NCBI RefSeq assembly: GCF_011947195.1
Contig: NZ_JAATVY010000005.1
Location: 1-64,000, forward strand
Reading direction: 5' to 3'
Source: Planosporangium thailandense
Lineage (GTDB): Bacteria; Actinomycetota; Actinomycetes; Mycobacteriales; Micromonosporaceae
DNA: 64,000 bases
The translations under genes and the position numbers were made by a program. Below are positions 45,666-53,719 of the stretch, piece by piece. Under the pieces are notes generated by a model. That model ran no database searches, was not told where the DNA came from, and saw nothing but the letters and a program-made list of their open reading frames with translations. The number at the start of each line of letters is the position of its first letter. Within the stretch, counting starts at the first letter, position 1.

Positions 45666-47210
45666 TCAGCGGCTTTCCTCAGGGGCAGCGGGATGAACGT
45701 CGGGCTGTGCCGGCAGGCGTAGGGTGAACGCCGTTCGTCCTACGCGGCTGCTCACCGAGATATCGCCGCCGTGCGCTTCGATGATCGCCTTGACGATGGC
45801 CAGGCCGAGCCCGCCGCTGCCTCCGGTGTGGTGTCGGGATCGGTCGGCCCGGGTGAATCGGTCGAACACGTGGGGCAGCAGGTGGGCCGGGATGCCCGGG
45901 CCGTCGTCGACCACGCTGAGCGTGGCCTGGCTTCCCGATACGGCCAGGCTGGTGGTCACGGTGGTGCCGGGCGGGGTGTGGGTACGGCCGTTGGTCAGCA
46001 GGTTCGCCACCGCTCGGCGCAGATTGGCTTCGTCGCCGAGTACCGTGACCGGATCGTCCGGCAGGTCGAGCCGCCAGTGGTGGTCGGGGCCGGTGATCCG
46101 GGCCTCGTTGACGGTGTCGGCGACCAGCCAGGACAGGTCGACCGGTTCGCGGTGCTGCGGCCGGTTTGCGTCCAGCTGGGCGAGCCGGAACAGGTCCTCC
46201 ACCAGTGTGGTCATCCGCTCGGCATCCTCCCCGATGCGCCGTACGGACTCGGCCACGTCGGGCGGAAGATCGGACCGGCGGCGGATCAGCTCCGCGTATC
46301 CGCGGATGGCGGCCAGTGGAGTACGCAGTTCGTGGCTGGCGTCGGCGCTGAACTGGGATAGCCGTGTCTGGCTGGCCTGCTGGGTGGCGAGCGCGTCGGC
46401 GACGTGGTCGAGCATCCGGTTGAGCGCCGTGCCGACCTGGCCGACCTCGGTGCGCGGATCGACCGCGGCTTCGGGGTCCCACATCGGTAGGGGTGGGTGG
46501 TAGCGGTCGAGCGGAAGCTCGGCGACGCGTTGGGCGGTGGCGGCGACGCGCCGGAGCGGGTACAGCGTCTTGCGGATGAGTAGGGTGCCGAGCAGGACCG
46601 TGATGACGAGTGAGACCACGCCGACGACGGCGTGGACGACGACGAGGCGGAACTGCGCGGCGGCGAGCGGGGCCAGGGGGAGTCCGGTGATGATGACGTC
46701 GCCGTTCGGGGCGGCCGTGGCGATGAGTCGGTAGTCGCCGAGGCCGGGTAGGCGACGGGTGACCGGGTAGCCGAGGGGCAGCGTTTCGAGCACCGCGGTC
46801 TGCGGCGGGGCGAGGTCGCGGTGCCCGTTGTCGGTGCCGCTGCGCAGCCCGCCGTCCACGACGTGTGAATCGGTCACGCGGCTGAGCACGGTCAGCTCGG
46901 GCACGCACGGTGCGTTGACCACCGAGTTCGACGTCGGCGGTGAACCGGATGGTCCGTTGTGCCCGGCGAAGTCCATCACGTGTTGGGACGTCACCACTAG
47001 TTGCTGGTCGAACTGGGTGATCAGCGTGTGGCGCATGAGTGCACCGGCCGCGGCGGTGAGGATGACGCACGTCGCGGCGAGCAGGCACAGCAGCTGGGCG
47101 ATCAGGCGGAAGTGCAGTGATCGGGCGGCCCACCAGCGTCGTGCCCGAGATCCCGGGCGGCGGACGGGGCGACCGTACTCACTCGGCGGGTCTGAGGGCA
47201 TAGCCGGCAC
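45666..47210 (-). CDS. OmpR-partner sensor histidine kinase
   Basis: A 514-residue kinase. Two membrane helices (about 33-55 and 178-200) flank an extracellular sensor domain. A HAMP linker follows, then the H box (SADASHELRTPLAAIRGY), the N box (NLRRAVANLLTNGRTHT) and the G boxes (DDGPGIPAHLLPHVFDRF, GLGLAIVKAIIEAHGG). It is of the MprB/TcrY type. The start overlaps the stop of the regulator gene by about 30 bases. The signal is unknown. Confidence 0.92.
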   Translation of the reverse strand: MPAMPSDPPSEYGRPVRRPGSRARRWWAARSLHFRLIAQLLCLLAATCVILTAAAGALMRHTLITQFDQQLVVTSQHVMDFAGHNGPSGSPPTSNSVVNAPCVPELTVLSRVTDSHVVDGGLRSGTDNGHRDLAPPQTAVLETLPLGYPVTRRLPGLGDYRLIATAAPNGDVIITGLPLAPLAAAQFRLVVVHAVVGVVSLVITVLLGTLLIRKTLYPLRRVAATAQRVAELPLDRYHPPLPMWDPEAAVDPRTEVGQVGTALNRMLDHVADALATQQASQTRLSQFSADASHELRTPLAAIRGYAELIRRRSDLPPDVAESVRRIGEDAERMTTLVEDLFRLAQLDANRPQHREPVDLSWLVADTVNEARITGPDHHWRLDLPDDPVTVLGDEANLRRAVANLLTNGRTHTPPGTTVTTSLAVSGSQATLSVVDDGPGIPAHLLPHVFDRFTRADRSRHHTGGSGGLGLAIVKAIIEAHGGDISVSSRVGRTAFTLRLPAQPDVHPAAPEESR

Positions 47211-47958
47211 CCCGGATGGTGTGGATCATCGGCGGGCGCCCGGCGTCGATCTTCTTGCGCAGATGTGAGATGTACAGCTCGACGATGTTGGCGTTGCCGC
47301 CGAAGTCGTAGTTCCAGACCCGGTCGAGGATCTGGGCCTTGCTCAGTACCCGGCGGGGATTGCGCATGAAGAAGCGCAGTAGCTCGAACTCGGTGGCGGT
47401 CAGCTCGATCGGCGCGTCGGCGCGCCGCACCTCGTGGGTGTCCTCGTCGAGGGTCAGATCACCGACGACCAGCGTGGCTGACCCGGCCCTGGCGACGGTC
47501 CTGGTGCGCCGCAACAGTCCGCGCAGCCGCGCCACGAGCTCCTCGAGGCTGAACGGCTTGGTCACGTAGTCGTCACCGCCGGCCGTCAACCCGGTGACCC
47601 GGTCGGCGACGGCGTCTCTGGCGGTCAGGAACAGCACCGGCACGTCCGGGGTCTCGGCGCGTAGCCGACGAAGCACCTCCAGACCGTCCATGTCGGGCAG
47701 CATGATGTCGAGCACCACCGCGTCGGGCTGAACGGTGTGCGCCAACCGGACCGCGGTCGCGCCGTCGCCAGCGCCGCACACGTCCCAGCCCTCGCTGCGC
47801 AGCGCCGTCGACAACAGGTCCGTCATGGCTGTCTCGTCGTCGACGAGCAGTACCCGCACCGGTAGGCCGTCAGTGCGGCGCAGTTCGGTTCCACTTGACG
47901 CGACGGCGGACGACATCCGATCGGTACCAGGCCGGAATGCTGTGTTCACGGTGATCAA
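47179..47958 (-). CDS. OmpR-family response regulator
   Basis: About 259 residues from the TTG at 47958, which has GAGGAG exactly 6 bases upstream. An ATG at 47916 is an alternative. The receiver has LLVDDETAMT, the phospho-acceptor in VVLDIMLPDMDG, and Lys in YVTKPFSLEE. The winged-helix part reads LTATEFELLRFFMRNPRRVL. It forms an operon with the kinase, and diverges from the ApbE-like gene across a 260-base shared promoter region, so that gene is a plausible target. Confidence 0.92.
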   Translation of the reverse strand: MITVNTAFRPGTDRMSSAVASSGTELRRTDGLPVRVLLVDDETAMTDLLSTALRSEGWDVCGAGDGATAVRLAHTVQPDAVVLDIMLPDMDGLEVLRRLRAETPDVPVLFLTARDAVADRVTGLTAGGDDYVTKPFSLEELVARLRGLLRRTRTVARAGSATLVVGDLTLDEDTHEVRRADAPIELTATEFELLRFFMRNPRRVLSKAQILDRVWNYDFGGNANIVELYISHLRKKIDAGRPPMIHTIRGAGYALRPAE

Positions 47959-48219
47959 GTGCCACTCCTCAGCCCGCCCGCTGCCCCATGGGCGCACGGC
48001 CTGTGCCGGCGGGCAGGGCGGCTCGGGATCAGCGGCGGTGGGTGCCACGGCTTTGGCACGGTGTACCCGCGACCGCGGTATCGACCTACCGCAATTCCTG
48101 CCGACAGGCCCTCGTCAGGCGAAGTACAGGCTACGGACAGGTCCGCTACCCACCATGGGACACGTAACACCGGCAACCGCCGGATGTGACAACCACTGGA
48201 GACGTTGAAGGACAAGCTG

Positions 48220-49215
48220 ATGTTTGCGGAGAAGACCGCGCCCCGAGCCGGATTCGCCTCGGACCGGACCCGCGGGACGGTTCCGTACCCCGTCTGGAGA
48301 GGAGTAAGCGAGGTGCCTCCTCGGGAGTTCCTTCCCGACCGGTCAGGCACGGCCGAGTGGCCGGTGTGGGACGCGACCGCGCACGTGATCGTCACCGCAC
48401 CGGAACGAGTCGTCGACGCCCAGGCACTGGTCGTCGAGCAACTCGCCGCGATCGAAGAGGCGTGCAGTCCGTTCCGCCGAGGTTCAGAAGTGCGCACACT
48501 CGAACACGCCGGCGGCCGACCGGTGCGGGAGAGCGCCCTGCTCGCCGAACTGGTGGCGGTTTCGCTGCGGGAGGCGCAGCGTAGCGACGGCGATGTGCTG
48601 CACGGGCACGAGCGGGAACCACGCCGAGCGTGGCCGCGCGGCGGCGGGACCGACGAGTGGCAGCCGCTGGCGCCTGACAGGCGAAGCATCCGACGCAACG
48701 GGCAAGAGATCACTGCATCTGCCGAGGCGCTGCCGGACCTGCGCGCCGTGGCCAGGGCCCATACCGCCGATCGCTGCGCGTGGTCGATCGCCAAGCGCTT
48801 CAAGATCGGAGTACTGGTCGGCATCGGTGGTGACATCGCCACCGCCGGGCGAGCGCCGGACGGCGGCTGGCGAACCCTGATGAAGGCCGTTCCCGGTGGT
48901 CGGAGCCTTCCGGTCCGGCTGCCCTCCGCCGCGCTGGCCACCTCCGGTACGGAAAGCCAGCGGTGGCGTGGCGGCGGAGGACCGTTGCCCTACGCCCTCT
49001 GCCCGGGGACCAGCCGGTCGGCCACACCGATGTGGCGCTCCGTGTCGGTTGCCGCGTTCACATGCGCCTACGCCAGGACGCTCAGCATGGCAGCGCTGGC
49101 GCGCGGACGCACCGCACCGGACTGGCTCCGTGATCTCGGCGTAGCCGCCCGACTGGTGGACACGGACGGCGATGTGGTACTCGTCGGCCCCTGGCCGGCC
49201 GACGCCCCACGGTAA
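48220..49215 (+). CDS. ApbE-like FAD:protein FMN transferase, degenerate
   Basis: About 331 residues. The ATG at 48220 follows AAGGA at 7 bases; a TTG at 48205 is in frame. The ApbE fold is recognisable from GVLVGIGGDIATAGRAPDGG, ALATSGTESQRW and WRSVSVAAFTCAYARTLSMA. The family uses FAD to attach FMN to Thr of flavoproteins. Here the usual HLIDPxTG segment is scrambled (LPYALCPGTSRSA), and the metal-binding ANTxST motif reads ARTLSM. Activity is therefore doubtful. It diverges from the two-component regulator. Confidence 0.75.
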   Translation: MFAEKTAPRAGFASDRTRGTVPYPVWRGVSEVPPREFLPDRSGTAEWPVWDATAHVIVTAPERVVDAQALVVEQLAAIEEACSPFRRGSEVRTLEHAGGRPVRESALLAELVAVSLREAQRSDGDVLHGHEREPRRAWPRGGGTDEWQPLAPDRRSIRRNGQEITASAEALPDLRAVARAHTADRCAWSIAKRFKIGVLVGIGGDIATAGRAPDGGWRTLMKAVPGGRSLPVRLPSAALATSGTESQRWRGGGGPLPYALCPGTSRSATPMWRSVSVAAFTCAYARTLSMAALARGRTAPDWLRDLGVAARLVDTDGDVVLVGPWPADAPR

Positions 49216-49392
49216 CCGTGATCCTCGGCTGCCCCTGGCCGCAAGTCGGTCGCGGTGACGTCGCTGGTGGCGGCCGAGGTCGAGCAGGTGACGCGGGATC
49301 ATGAGCCAGATCCGTACAGCGTCGGCGCTGCTCCACCTCGGCTGCCACAGCGTCGATCGCGACGGAACCGACCGACCGGACCGGTGGGCGGC

Positions 49393-50415
49393 TCACCGTA
49401 CGGCGATGTCGGCGACGTCGTCTGAGTCGCTCACCGGCGTCCAGTGCAGGGCCCGTATGGAGATCAGCAGAGCGGCGAGGGAGCCGACAAGCCAGAGGAG
49501 CTGGACCACGATGGGCTCCGGGTGCCGTGCGTCATGGAAGTACGTGGCGTTGTGAATGACCGCGACGGTCGCACCGGTCGGCAGGTAGTGGCCGAAAAAG
49601 GCGTACACCGCCGGCAGGATGGGCGCCGAGACGGCGCCGCCGGCCGACGGGTTGCCGACCGCGGTGAACAAAAGCCAGGCGGGCACGATCGCCCAGCGGC
49701 CGAGCAGGACGATCATGGTCGAGGTGAACAGTGCGGTCACCACGATCTGAGCCGCTGCCGCCGCCCAGATCTCAAGGAACGGCCCGCGCAGCGCACCGAT
49801 CATCAGGTCGGCGATCACGGTCAGCGCCAGCCCGCCGACGATCCCTAGTACGGCGATGAAGGCCAGCCAGGAACGTGGCGACATCCGTGGCTCGTGGGCC
49901 CGCAGATTGAACATGATGGAGAACCCGAGAAACGTCGCCGCGAAGGTCACGTAGAACCCGATCAGGCCCTGCGGGTCGGTGTCGGGAAGCGGGCGGATGT
50001 CGACGGCGTGCAGCGGAGCAGCCGCGTGCGGCGCCAGCGCTTCCCCCACCCGCTCCACCGCGGCCGTGAGCACCCCGGCGACCGGGGCGCTGGCGGCGCT
50101 GGAGACGAGCAGAAGCGGAGGCTGCGGGCCCAGGATGAGCGCGGCCTTCATGGTCTGCCGTTTCATCGCGGCTTCGGGGGCAGCCCGGGACGGGTATGGG
50201 TGGAACTCGAGTGCGCCGTCCACCTGCTGCTGGAGCGTATTGATCAAGGCGGCGTACGGTTTGCGGTCGCCGACGACCGCGGTCGGAATGTGATTGGGCA
50301 TCGGGCGGCCGAGCGCGATGCTGTACGAGGCGACGAACAGCGACGCCATCAGCACGCCGATGACCACGACGACCTGTGCCGCGCGGTACGCCGAGAGAGT
50401 GCTGCGCAGTATCAC
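49393..50415 (-). CDS. ABC-2/YhgE-like membrane protein
   Basis: A 340-residue protein. One N-terminal helix (VVVVIGVLMASLFVASYSIA) is followed by an external domain with VVGDRKPYAALINTLQQQV, then five hydrophobic helices from about residue 150. This is the layout of ABC-2-type or DUF3533-like exporters (YhgE/Pip relatives). No ATPase gene adjoins it. The start is the GTG at 50415. The substrate is unknown. Confidence 0.75.
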   Translation of the reverse strand: MILRSTLSAYRAAQVVVVIGVLMASLFVASYSIALGRPMPNHIPTAVVGDRKPYAALINTLQQQVDGALEFHPYPSRAAPEAAMKRQTMKAALILGPQPPLLLVSSAASAPVAGVLTAAVERVGEALAPHAAAPLHAVDIRPLPDTDPQGLIGFYVTFAATFLGFSIMFNLRAHEPRMSPRSWLAFIAVLGIVGGLALTVIADLMIGALRGPFLEIWAAAAAQIVVTALFTSTMIVLLGRWAIVPAWLLFTAVGNPSAGGAVSAPILPAVYAFFGHYLPTGATVAVIHNATYFHDARHPEPIVVQLLWLVGSLAALLISIRALHWTPVSDSDDVADIAVR

Positions 50416-50694
50416 CCGTGACGGATGCCCGCGCGGCCCACGACCATGCTCACCATCGTGGCCGACCTGGTCGACGAGCGCGGCCCCCTTTCTGCGGCGG
50501 TGTGGTGGAGCTGGTGACGATCGCCGGCGCCGGTCACCGGTGGCCCGGCGGGGCGCCGACGTCGCGTGCAGCAGCTGCTGGGCACCGATCCGGTGTCGAC
50601 CGCGGGGTATGCCGGGCCAGGTGACCGAGCGGTCTCCGGCTGGGGACGCGAAAGGGTAACGCGGGCATCGTTCGATGCGGTCGGTGCGTGTCGG

Positions 50695-51453
50695 TCAAAG
50701 GCCGCCGGAGACGGTGATGTCGGTGCCGGTGACGTACGACGCAGCCGGGGAGATCAGCCACGACACCGCCTCGGCGATCTCGTTGGGCCGGCCCGCGCGA
50801 CCGAGTGGGCTGCTCGTGGCGGCCTCGTTCGCTCCTGGGGTCGCCGCCGCCATGTCCGTGTCGATGACGCCCGGCGAGACGCTGTTGACGCGGATCCCTT
50901 CAGGGGCGACCTCGTTGGACAGGCCACGGCTGAACGACACCACGGCGCCCTTGGCGGCCTCGTACGGCACGAATCCCGAGATGCCGGGGGGCGCCTGGGC
51001 GCCGATCGAGGCGATGTTGACGATCGAGCCGCCGTGGCCGCCGCGCGCGGTGGACATCGCCTGCACGGCGTGCTTGGCGCAGACCATGGGGCCCACGACG
51101 TTGATCTGCATCAGGCGGGCCAGCTTGTCCGCGTCCTGTTCGTCGATGCGGGCCTGCTCGCCGGTCGTCCCGGCATTGTTGACCAGCGCGGCCAGCGGCC
51201 CCATCTCCTGTTGCGCCCGGTCGAACAGGTCCGCGACGTCGTCGGGTGCCGTCACGTCCGCGCGCATGGCGACGGCCCGGCCACCGTGGCCGCGGATGGC
51301 GGAGACGACGGACTCGGCTCCGTCGGCGTCCGCGGCGTAGTTGACGACCACGCCGTACCCGTCCTCGGCCAGCTTCTCGGCGATCGCGGCGCCAATACCC
51401 CGGCTGGCGCCGGTGACGATCACCGCGCCCTTGCCCTGCTCAGCTTTCGTCAT
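50695..51453 (-). CDS. SDR-family oxidoreductase
   Basis: A 252-residue classical short-chain dehydrogenase/reductase. The cofactor motif TGASRGIG is at about 14-21, NNAG at about 92-95, Ser in VNIASIGAQ, and the catalytic YEAAK follows. The C-terminal VTGTDITVSGGL is typical. The loop after the first strand (VNYAADAD) suggests NADP(H) or NAD(H) without certainty. It resembles FabG-like or glucose-dehydrogenase-like enzymes. The substrate is not deducible. It is monocistronic. Confidence 0.92.
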   Translation of the reverse strand: MTKAEQGKGAVIVTGASRGIGAAIAEKLAEDGYGVVVNYAADADGAESVVSAIRGHGGRAVAMRADVTAPDDVADLFDRAQQEMGPLAALVNNAGTTGEQARIDEQDADKLARLMQINVVGPMVCAKHAVQAMSTARGGHGGSIVNIASIGAQAPPGISGFVPYEAAKGAVVSFSRGLSNEVAPEGIRVNSVSPGVIDTDMAAATPGANEAATSSPLGRAGRPNEIAEAVSWLISPAASYVTGTDITVSGGL

Positions 51454-51689
51454 CTCATTGACCTTCCACCGCTGGATCTCGTGTCAGGCCGAGCTGCACA
51501 CGGTGCGGTTCACAACGCCAGCAACCCGACGATGAACGATCAGCAAGCCCAGGTTGACTAACCGCATCCGACACCTACCCCAGGGGCCAGGGCGAACCCG
51601 CGCAAATCCCCTGACCGGAGCACGGTTGCCTGGCGCCGTAACGCGGTCGCTGGCCGAGCCGGCGCGTCGAGGAAGGACGCGGCGTCGTG

Positions 51690-51905
51690 GCCGGCCGCCT
51701 CGGTGGTATCGGGGTGCAACCGGTAGAGGAGGCGAGGCCGGGGTTGTTGAATAGCACGACCTCGCCGTCGCGGGCGAACTCGTCGATCAGCGCCAGGCCT
51801 CGGTCGTCGAGGTTGCTCATCACATGCGGAAAGAACACCAGCGGGGTGTCGCGGGACGTCGAGGCGCCGGTACGCGAATGACTCGCGACGCGTATGCCGT
51901 GATGG
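51690..51905 (-). pseudogene. Alpha/beta hydrolase N-terminal fragment
   Basis: The minus strand reads TPLVFFPHVMSNLDDRGLAL, then IDEFARDGEVVLFNNPGLAS, the first strands of an alpha/beta hydrolase. It then degenerates near 51720. No nucleophile elbow follows. It starts 12 bases after the channel gene. Confidence 0.6.
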
Positions 51906-51917
51906 CGGTGCTTGCGG

Positions 51918-52886
51918 CTACTGGAGTTGTGGCAGGAATCTGCGGCGGGCGAGGGCGGCCGTTGTCTCGGCGGCGAGGGCGGCGATGAAGGCGGTGATCG
52001 CGAGCAGCACGACCCAGGCCCAGACCTTGTACCCGGCGGGTCTGCCGTAGTTGATCCAGTGCAGGGCGAAGGTGGCGACGGCGGCGTACGGGAACCCGAA
52101 CGACCAGAACGCCGGGGTGAAGGACAGCCGGCGGTACACGGGGATGAGCCGGAGCTGGACGATGACGGCGAGCGCGGTGAAGCCGCCGAGAGCCAGGGCG
52201 ATGGCGTCGATCTTCCCATGGAAGATGGCCAGGTAGGCGAGACCGACGAGGGCCGGCGGTGCGACCTCGATGGCCAACGTGGGCGTCAGCGGCGCGGGCA
52301 GCCGGGGACGGAACAGCAGCCGGGCCATGATGACGGAGCCGATGAGCAGCCAGGACAGGACGCCGAGGCCCATGAACGCGTGAGCGACGGCGGTCCAGCC
52401 GGCGAGGGCGGCGCCGATGGAGGCGATGAGTCCGCCGGCGACGGCGGGCAGGACGTAACCGGAGTGCAGCCGGTCCAGGTCGAGGTCTTCGACGATCCAC
52501 TGGCCGGTGATCCACCCGGCCAGGACGGTGCTGGCGACGGCGAAGACCGCGAACAGCCACCTGCCGGCGGCGGGGGCGTGCGGCATCAGGCCGATCGCCA
52601 GGAGCATGCCGACGATCGGGATCAGCGACACGAACGGTGCCAGCACCGGATCGGCCAGCTCCCGCCGCCAGCCGCCAGGCCGGCGCGGTACCTGCGAGAG
52701 GTAACCAACGACGAGCACCAGCCATACGGCGGCGGTGATGATGAACAGGACGTCGGCCATCAACGCGGGCGCCAGCCCCAGCATGGCCGCGTACCTCCAG
52801 CAGACGGCCAGGCCGGCCAGCGCGAAGGAGATCCCGAACATGTTCGGGGTGATCCCGACCCGGGGCTGGACTGTCCGCGTGGTCAT
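51918..52886 (-). CDS. SLAC1/TehA-family (TDT) membrane transporter
   Basis: A 322-residue protein with ten predicted membrane helices. The first helix region (NMFGISFALAGLAVCWRYAA) and GKIDAIALALGGFTALAV, FTPAFWSFGFPYAAVATFAL match the tellurite-resistance/dicarboxylate transporter (TDT) family, relatives of the anion channel SLAC1. It probably conducts small anions or dicarboxylates. The ATG at 52886 gives the family N-terminus. Together with the K+ genes of this island it could serve charge balance, which is inference. Confidence 0.88.
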   Translation of the reverse strand: MTTRTVQPRVGITPNMFGISFALAGLAVCWRYAAMLGLAPALMADVLFIITAAVWLVLVVGYLSQVPRRPGGWRRELADPVLAPFVSLIPIVGMLLAIGLMPHAPAAGRWLFAVFAVASTVLAGWITGQWIVEDLDLDRLHSGYVLPAVAGGLIASIGAALAGWTAVAHAFMGLGVLSWLLIGSVIMARLLFRPRLPAPLTPTLAIEVAPPALVGLAYLAIFHGKIDAIALALGGFTALAVIVQLRLIPVYRRLSFTPAFWSFGFPYAAVATFALHWINYGRPAGYKVWAWVVLLAITAFIAALAAETTAALARRRFLPQLQ

Positions 52887-53393
52887 CTACGTCCCCCAAG
52901 CGCATACCGGCGATCAGGTTGCCCTCTGTGGATTCACCGGCCGGTCGCGGATCGGCGATATTATGCCCGGCCGCCGGATGGACGCCTACCCGGCAATCCC
53001 GGGCGTTATTCGCCGCGCATGCAATCGCCCGCGGCCCAGTGGACCTTCACCGGGTGACTCCCGATACAGGGTGCGTGCCCCGCGTTCCGGTTCACATCAT
53101 CACAGTTATCGACCTTCGTGGACCGAGCTTCAGTTGCGCAACCAAGTGCCGGGCCATGATCGCGGTCGGCTCGCGCCTCACCCGGCCCGGTGGGTGATAC
53201 CCCGGGGCCGTGCCGGCCGGACTCGCCGCGTTCCGTGGTGACGTCTTCCTGTACTGAACCGCCGGTACGCCGAAAGCCGGACGTTCCCTCAATACGTCCG
53301 CCACGCCACGGCTCACCTTGGTCGATATCGTTGAGCCGGGTAGACCCGGAGGGTCGGGTTCGGTCTGGGTGTGTGATGCCGCAGTTCATGGCC
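52887..53393. other. Intergenic region before second tRNA half
   Basis: About 500 bases with overlapping short frames on both strands and no recognisable protein. It is the right-hand edge of the large island. Confidence 0.4.
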
Positions 53394-53497
53394 AGCTGAT
53401 CGGCGGTGCGCGTCCCTGACGCACGCTGATCGCCGCTGGCAGGTACCCTAGTGCCCGTCGCCCTCGTAGCTCAGGGGATAGAGCAACGGTTTCCTAA
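53394..53497 (+). repeat. tRNA-Arg promoter region plus 5'-half tRNA, copy B
   Basis: The sequence from about 53394 (GCTGATCGGCGGTG) matches the 65 bases before the intact tRNA. The tRNA 5' half follows at 53460-53497 and is identical to the real tRNA up to TTCCTAA in the anticodon loop. Then it diverges into the 113-bp left-end repeat. It is the probable junction between two tandem integrated units. Confidence 0.85.
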
Positions 53498-53610
53498 TGA
53501 GCAGCGACAATCGTGACCGCAGGCCTGTGGCCTGCGGTTTCTCGTTTCAGGATCTCGATTTTGGGGTCGCAGACGGCCGCCCGTGTGCTCGGTAGTTGAA
53601 GATCAGTTGG
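53498..53610 (+). repeat. 113-bp island left-end repeat, copy 2
   Basis: It aligns gap-free to 20030-20142. It contains a hairpin (CCGCAGGCC-TGT-GGCCTGCGG, 53517-53537) followed by TTTCTCG, and the dispersed repeat ending GTTGAAGATCAGTTGG. It marks the left end of the short unit 53.5-56.8 kb. Confidence 0.8.
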
Positions 53611-53719
53611 CTGTCTTTGTGTCGCGTAGAACCAGTAGACAAGAAGCCCAGCTCACGACCCATACGTCGGGTTCGGGGTGCACGACCGCCGCGGCCACCG
53701 CCACCGCGTCGTCGGGGGA

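Noticed and set aside
53460-53497. Third tRNA-Arg gene
   Set aside because: The 5' half is perfect but the 3' half, variable loop and T arm are missing.
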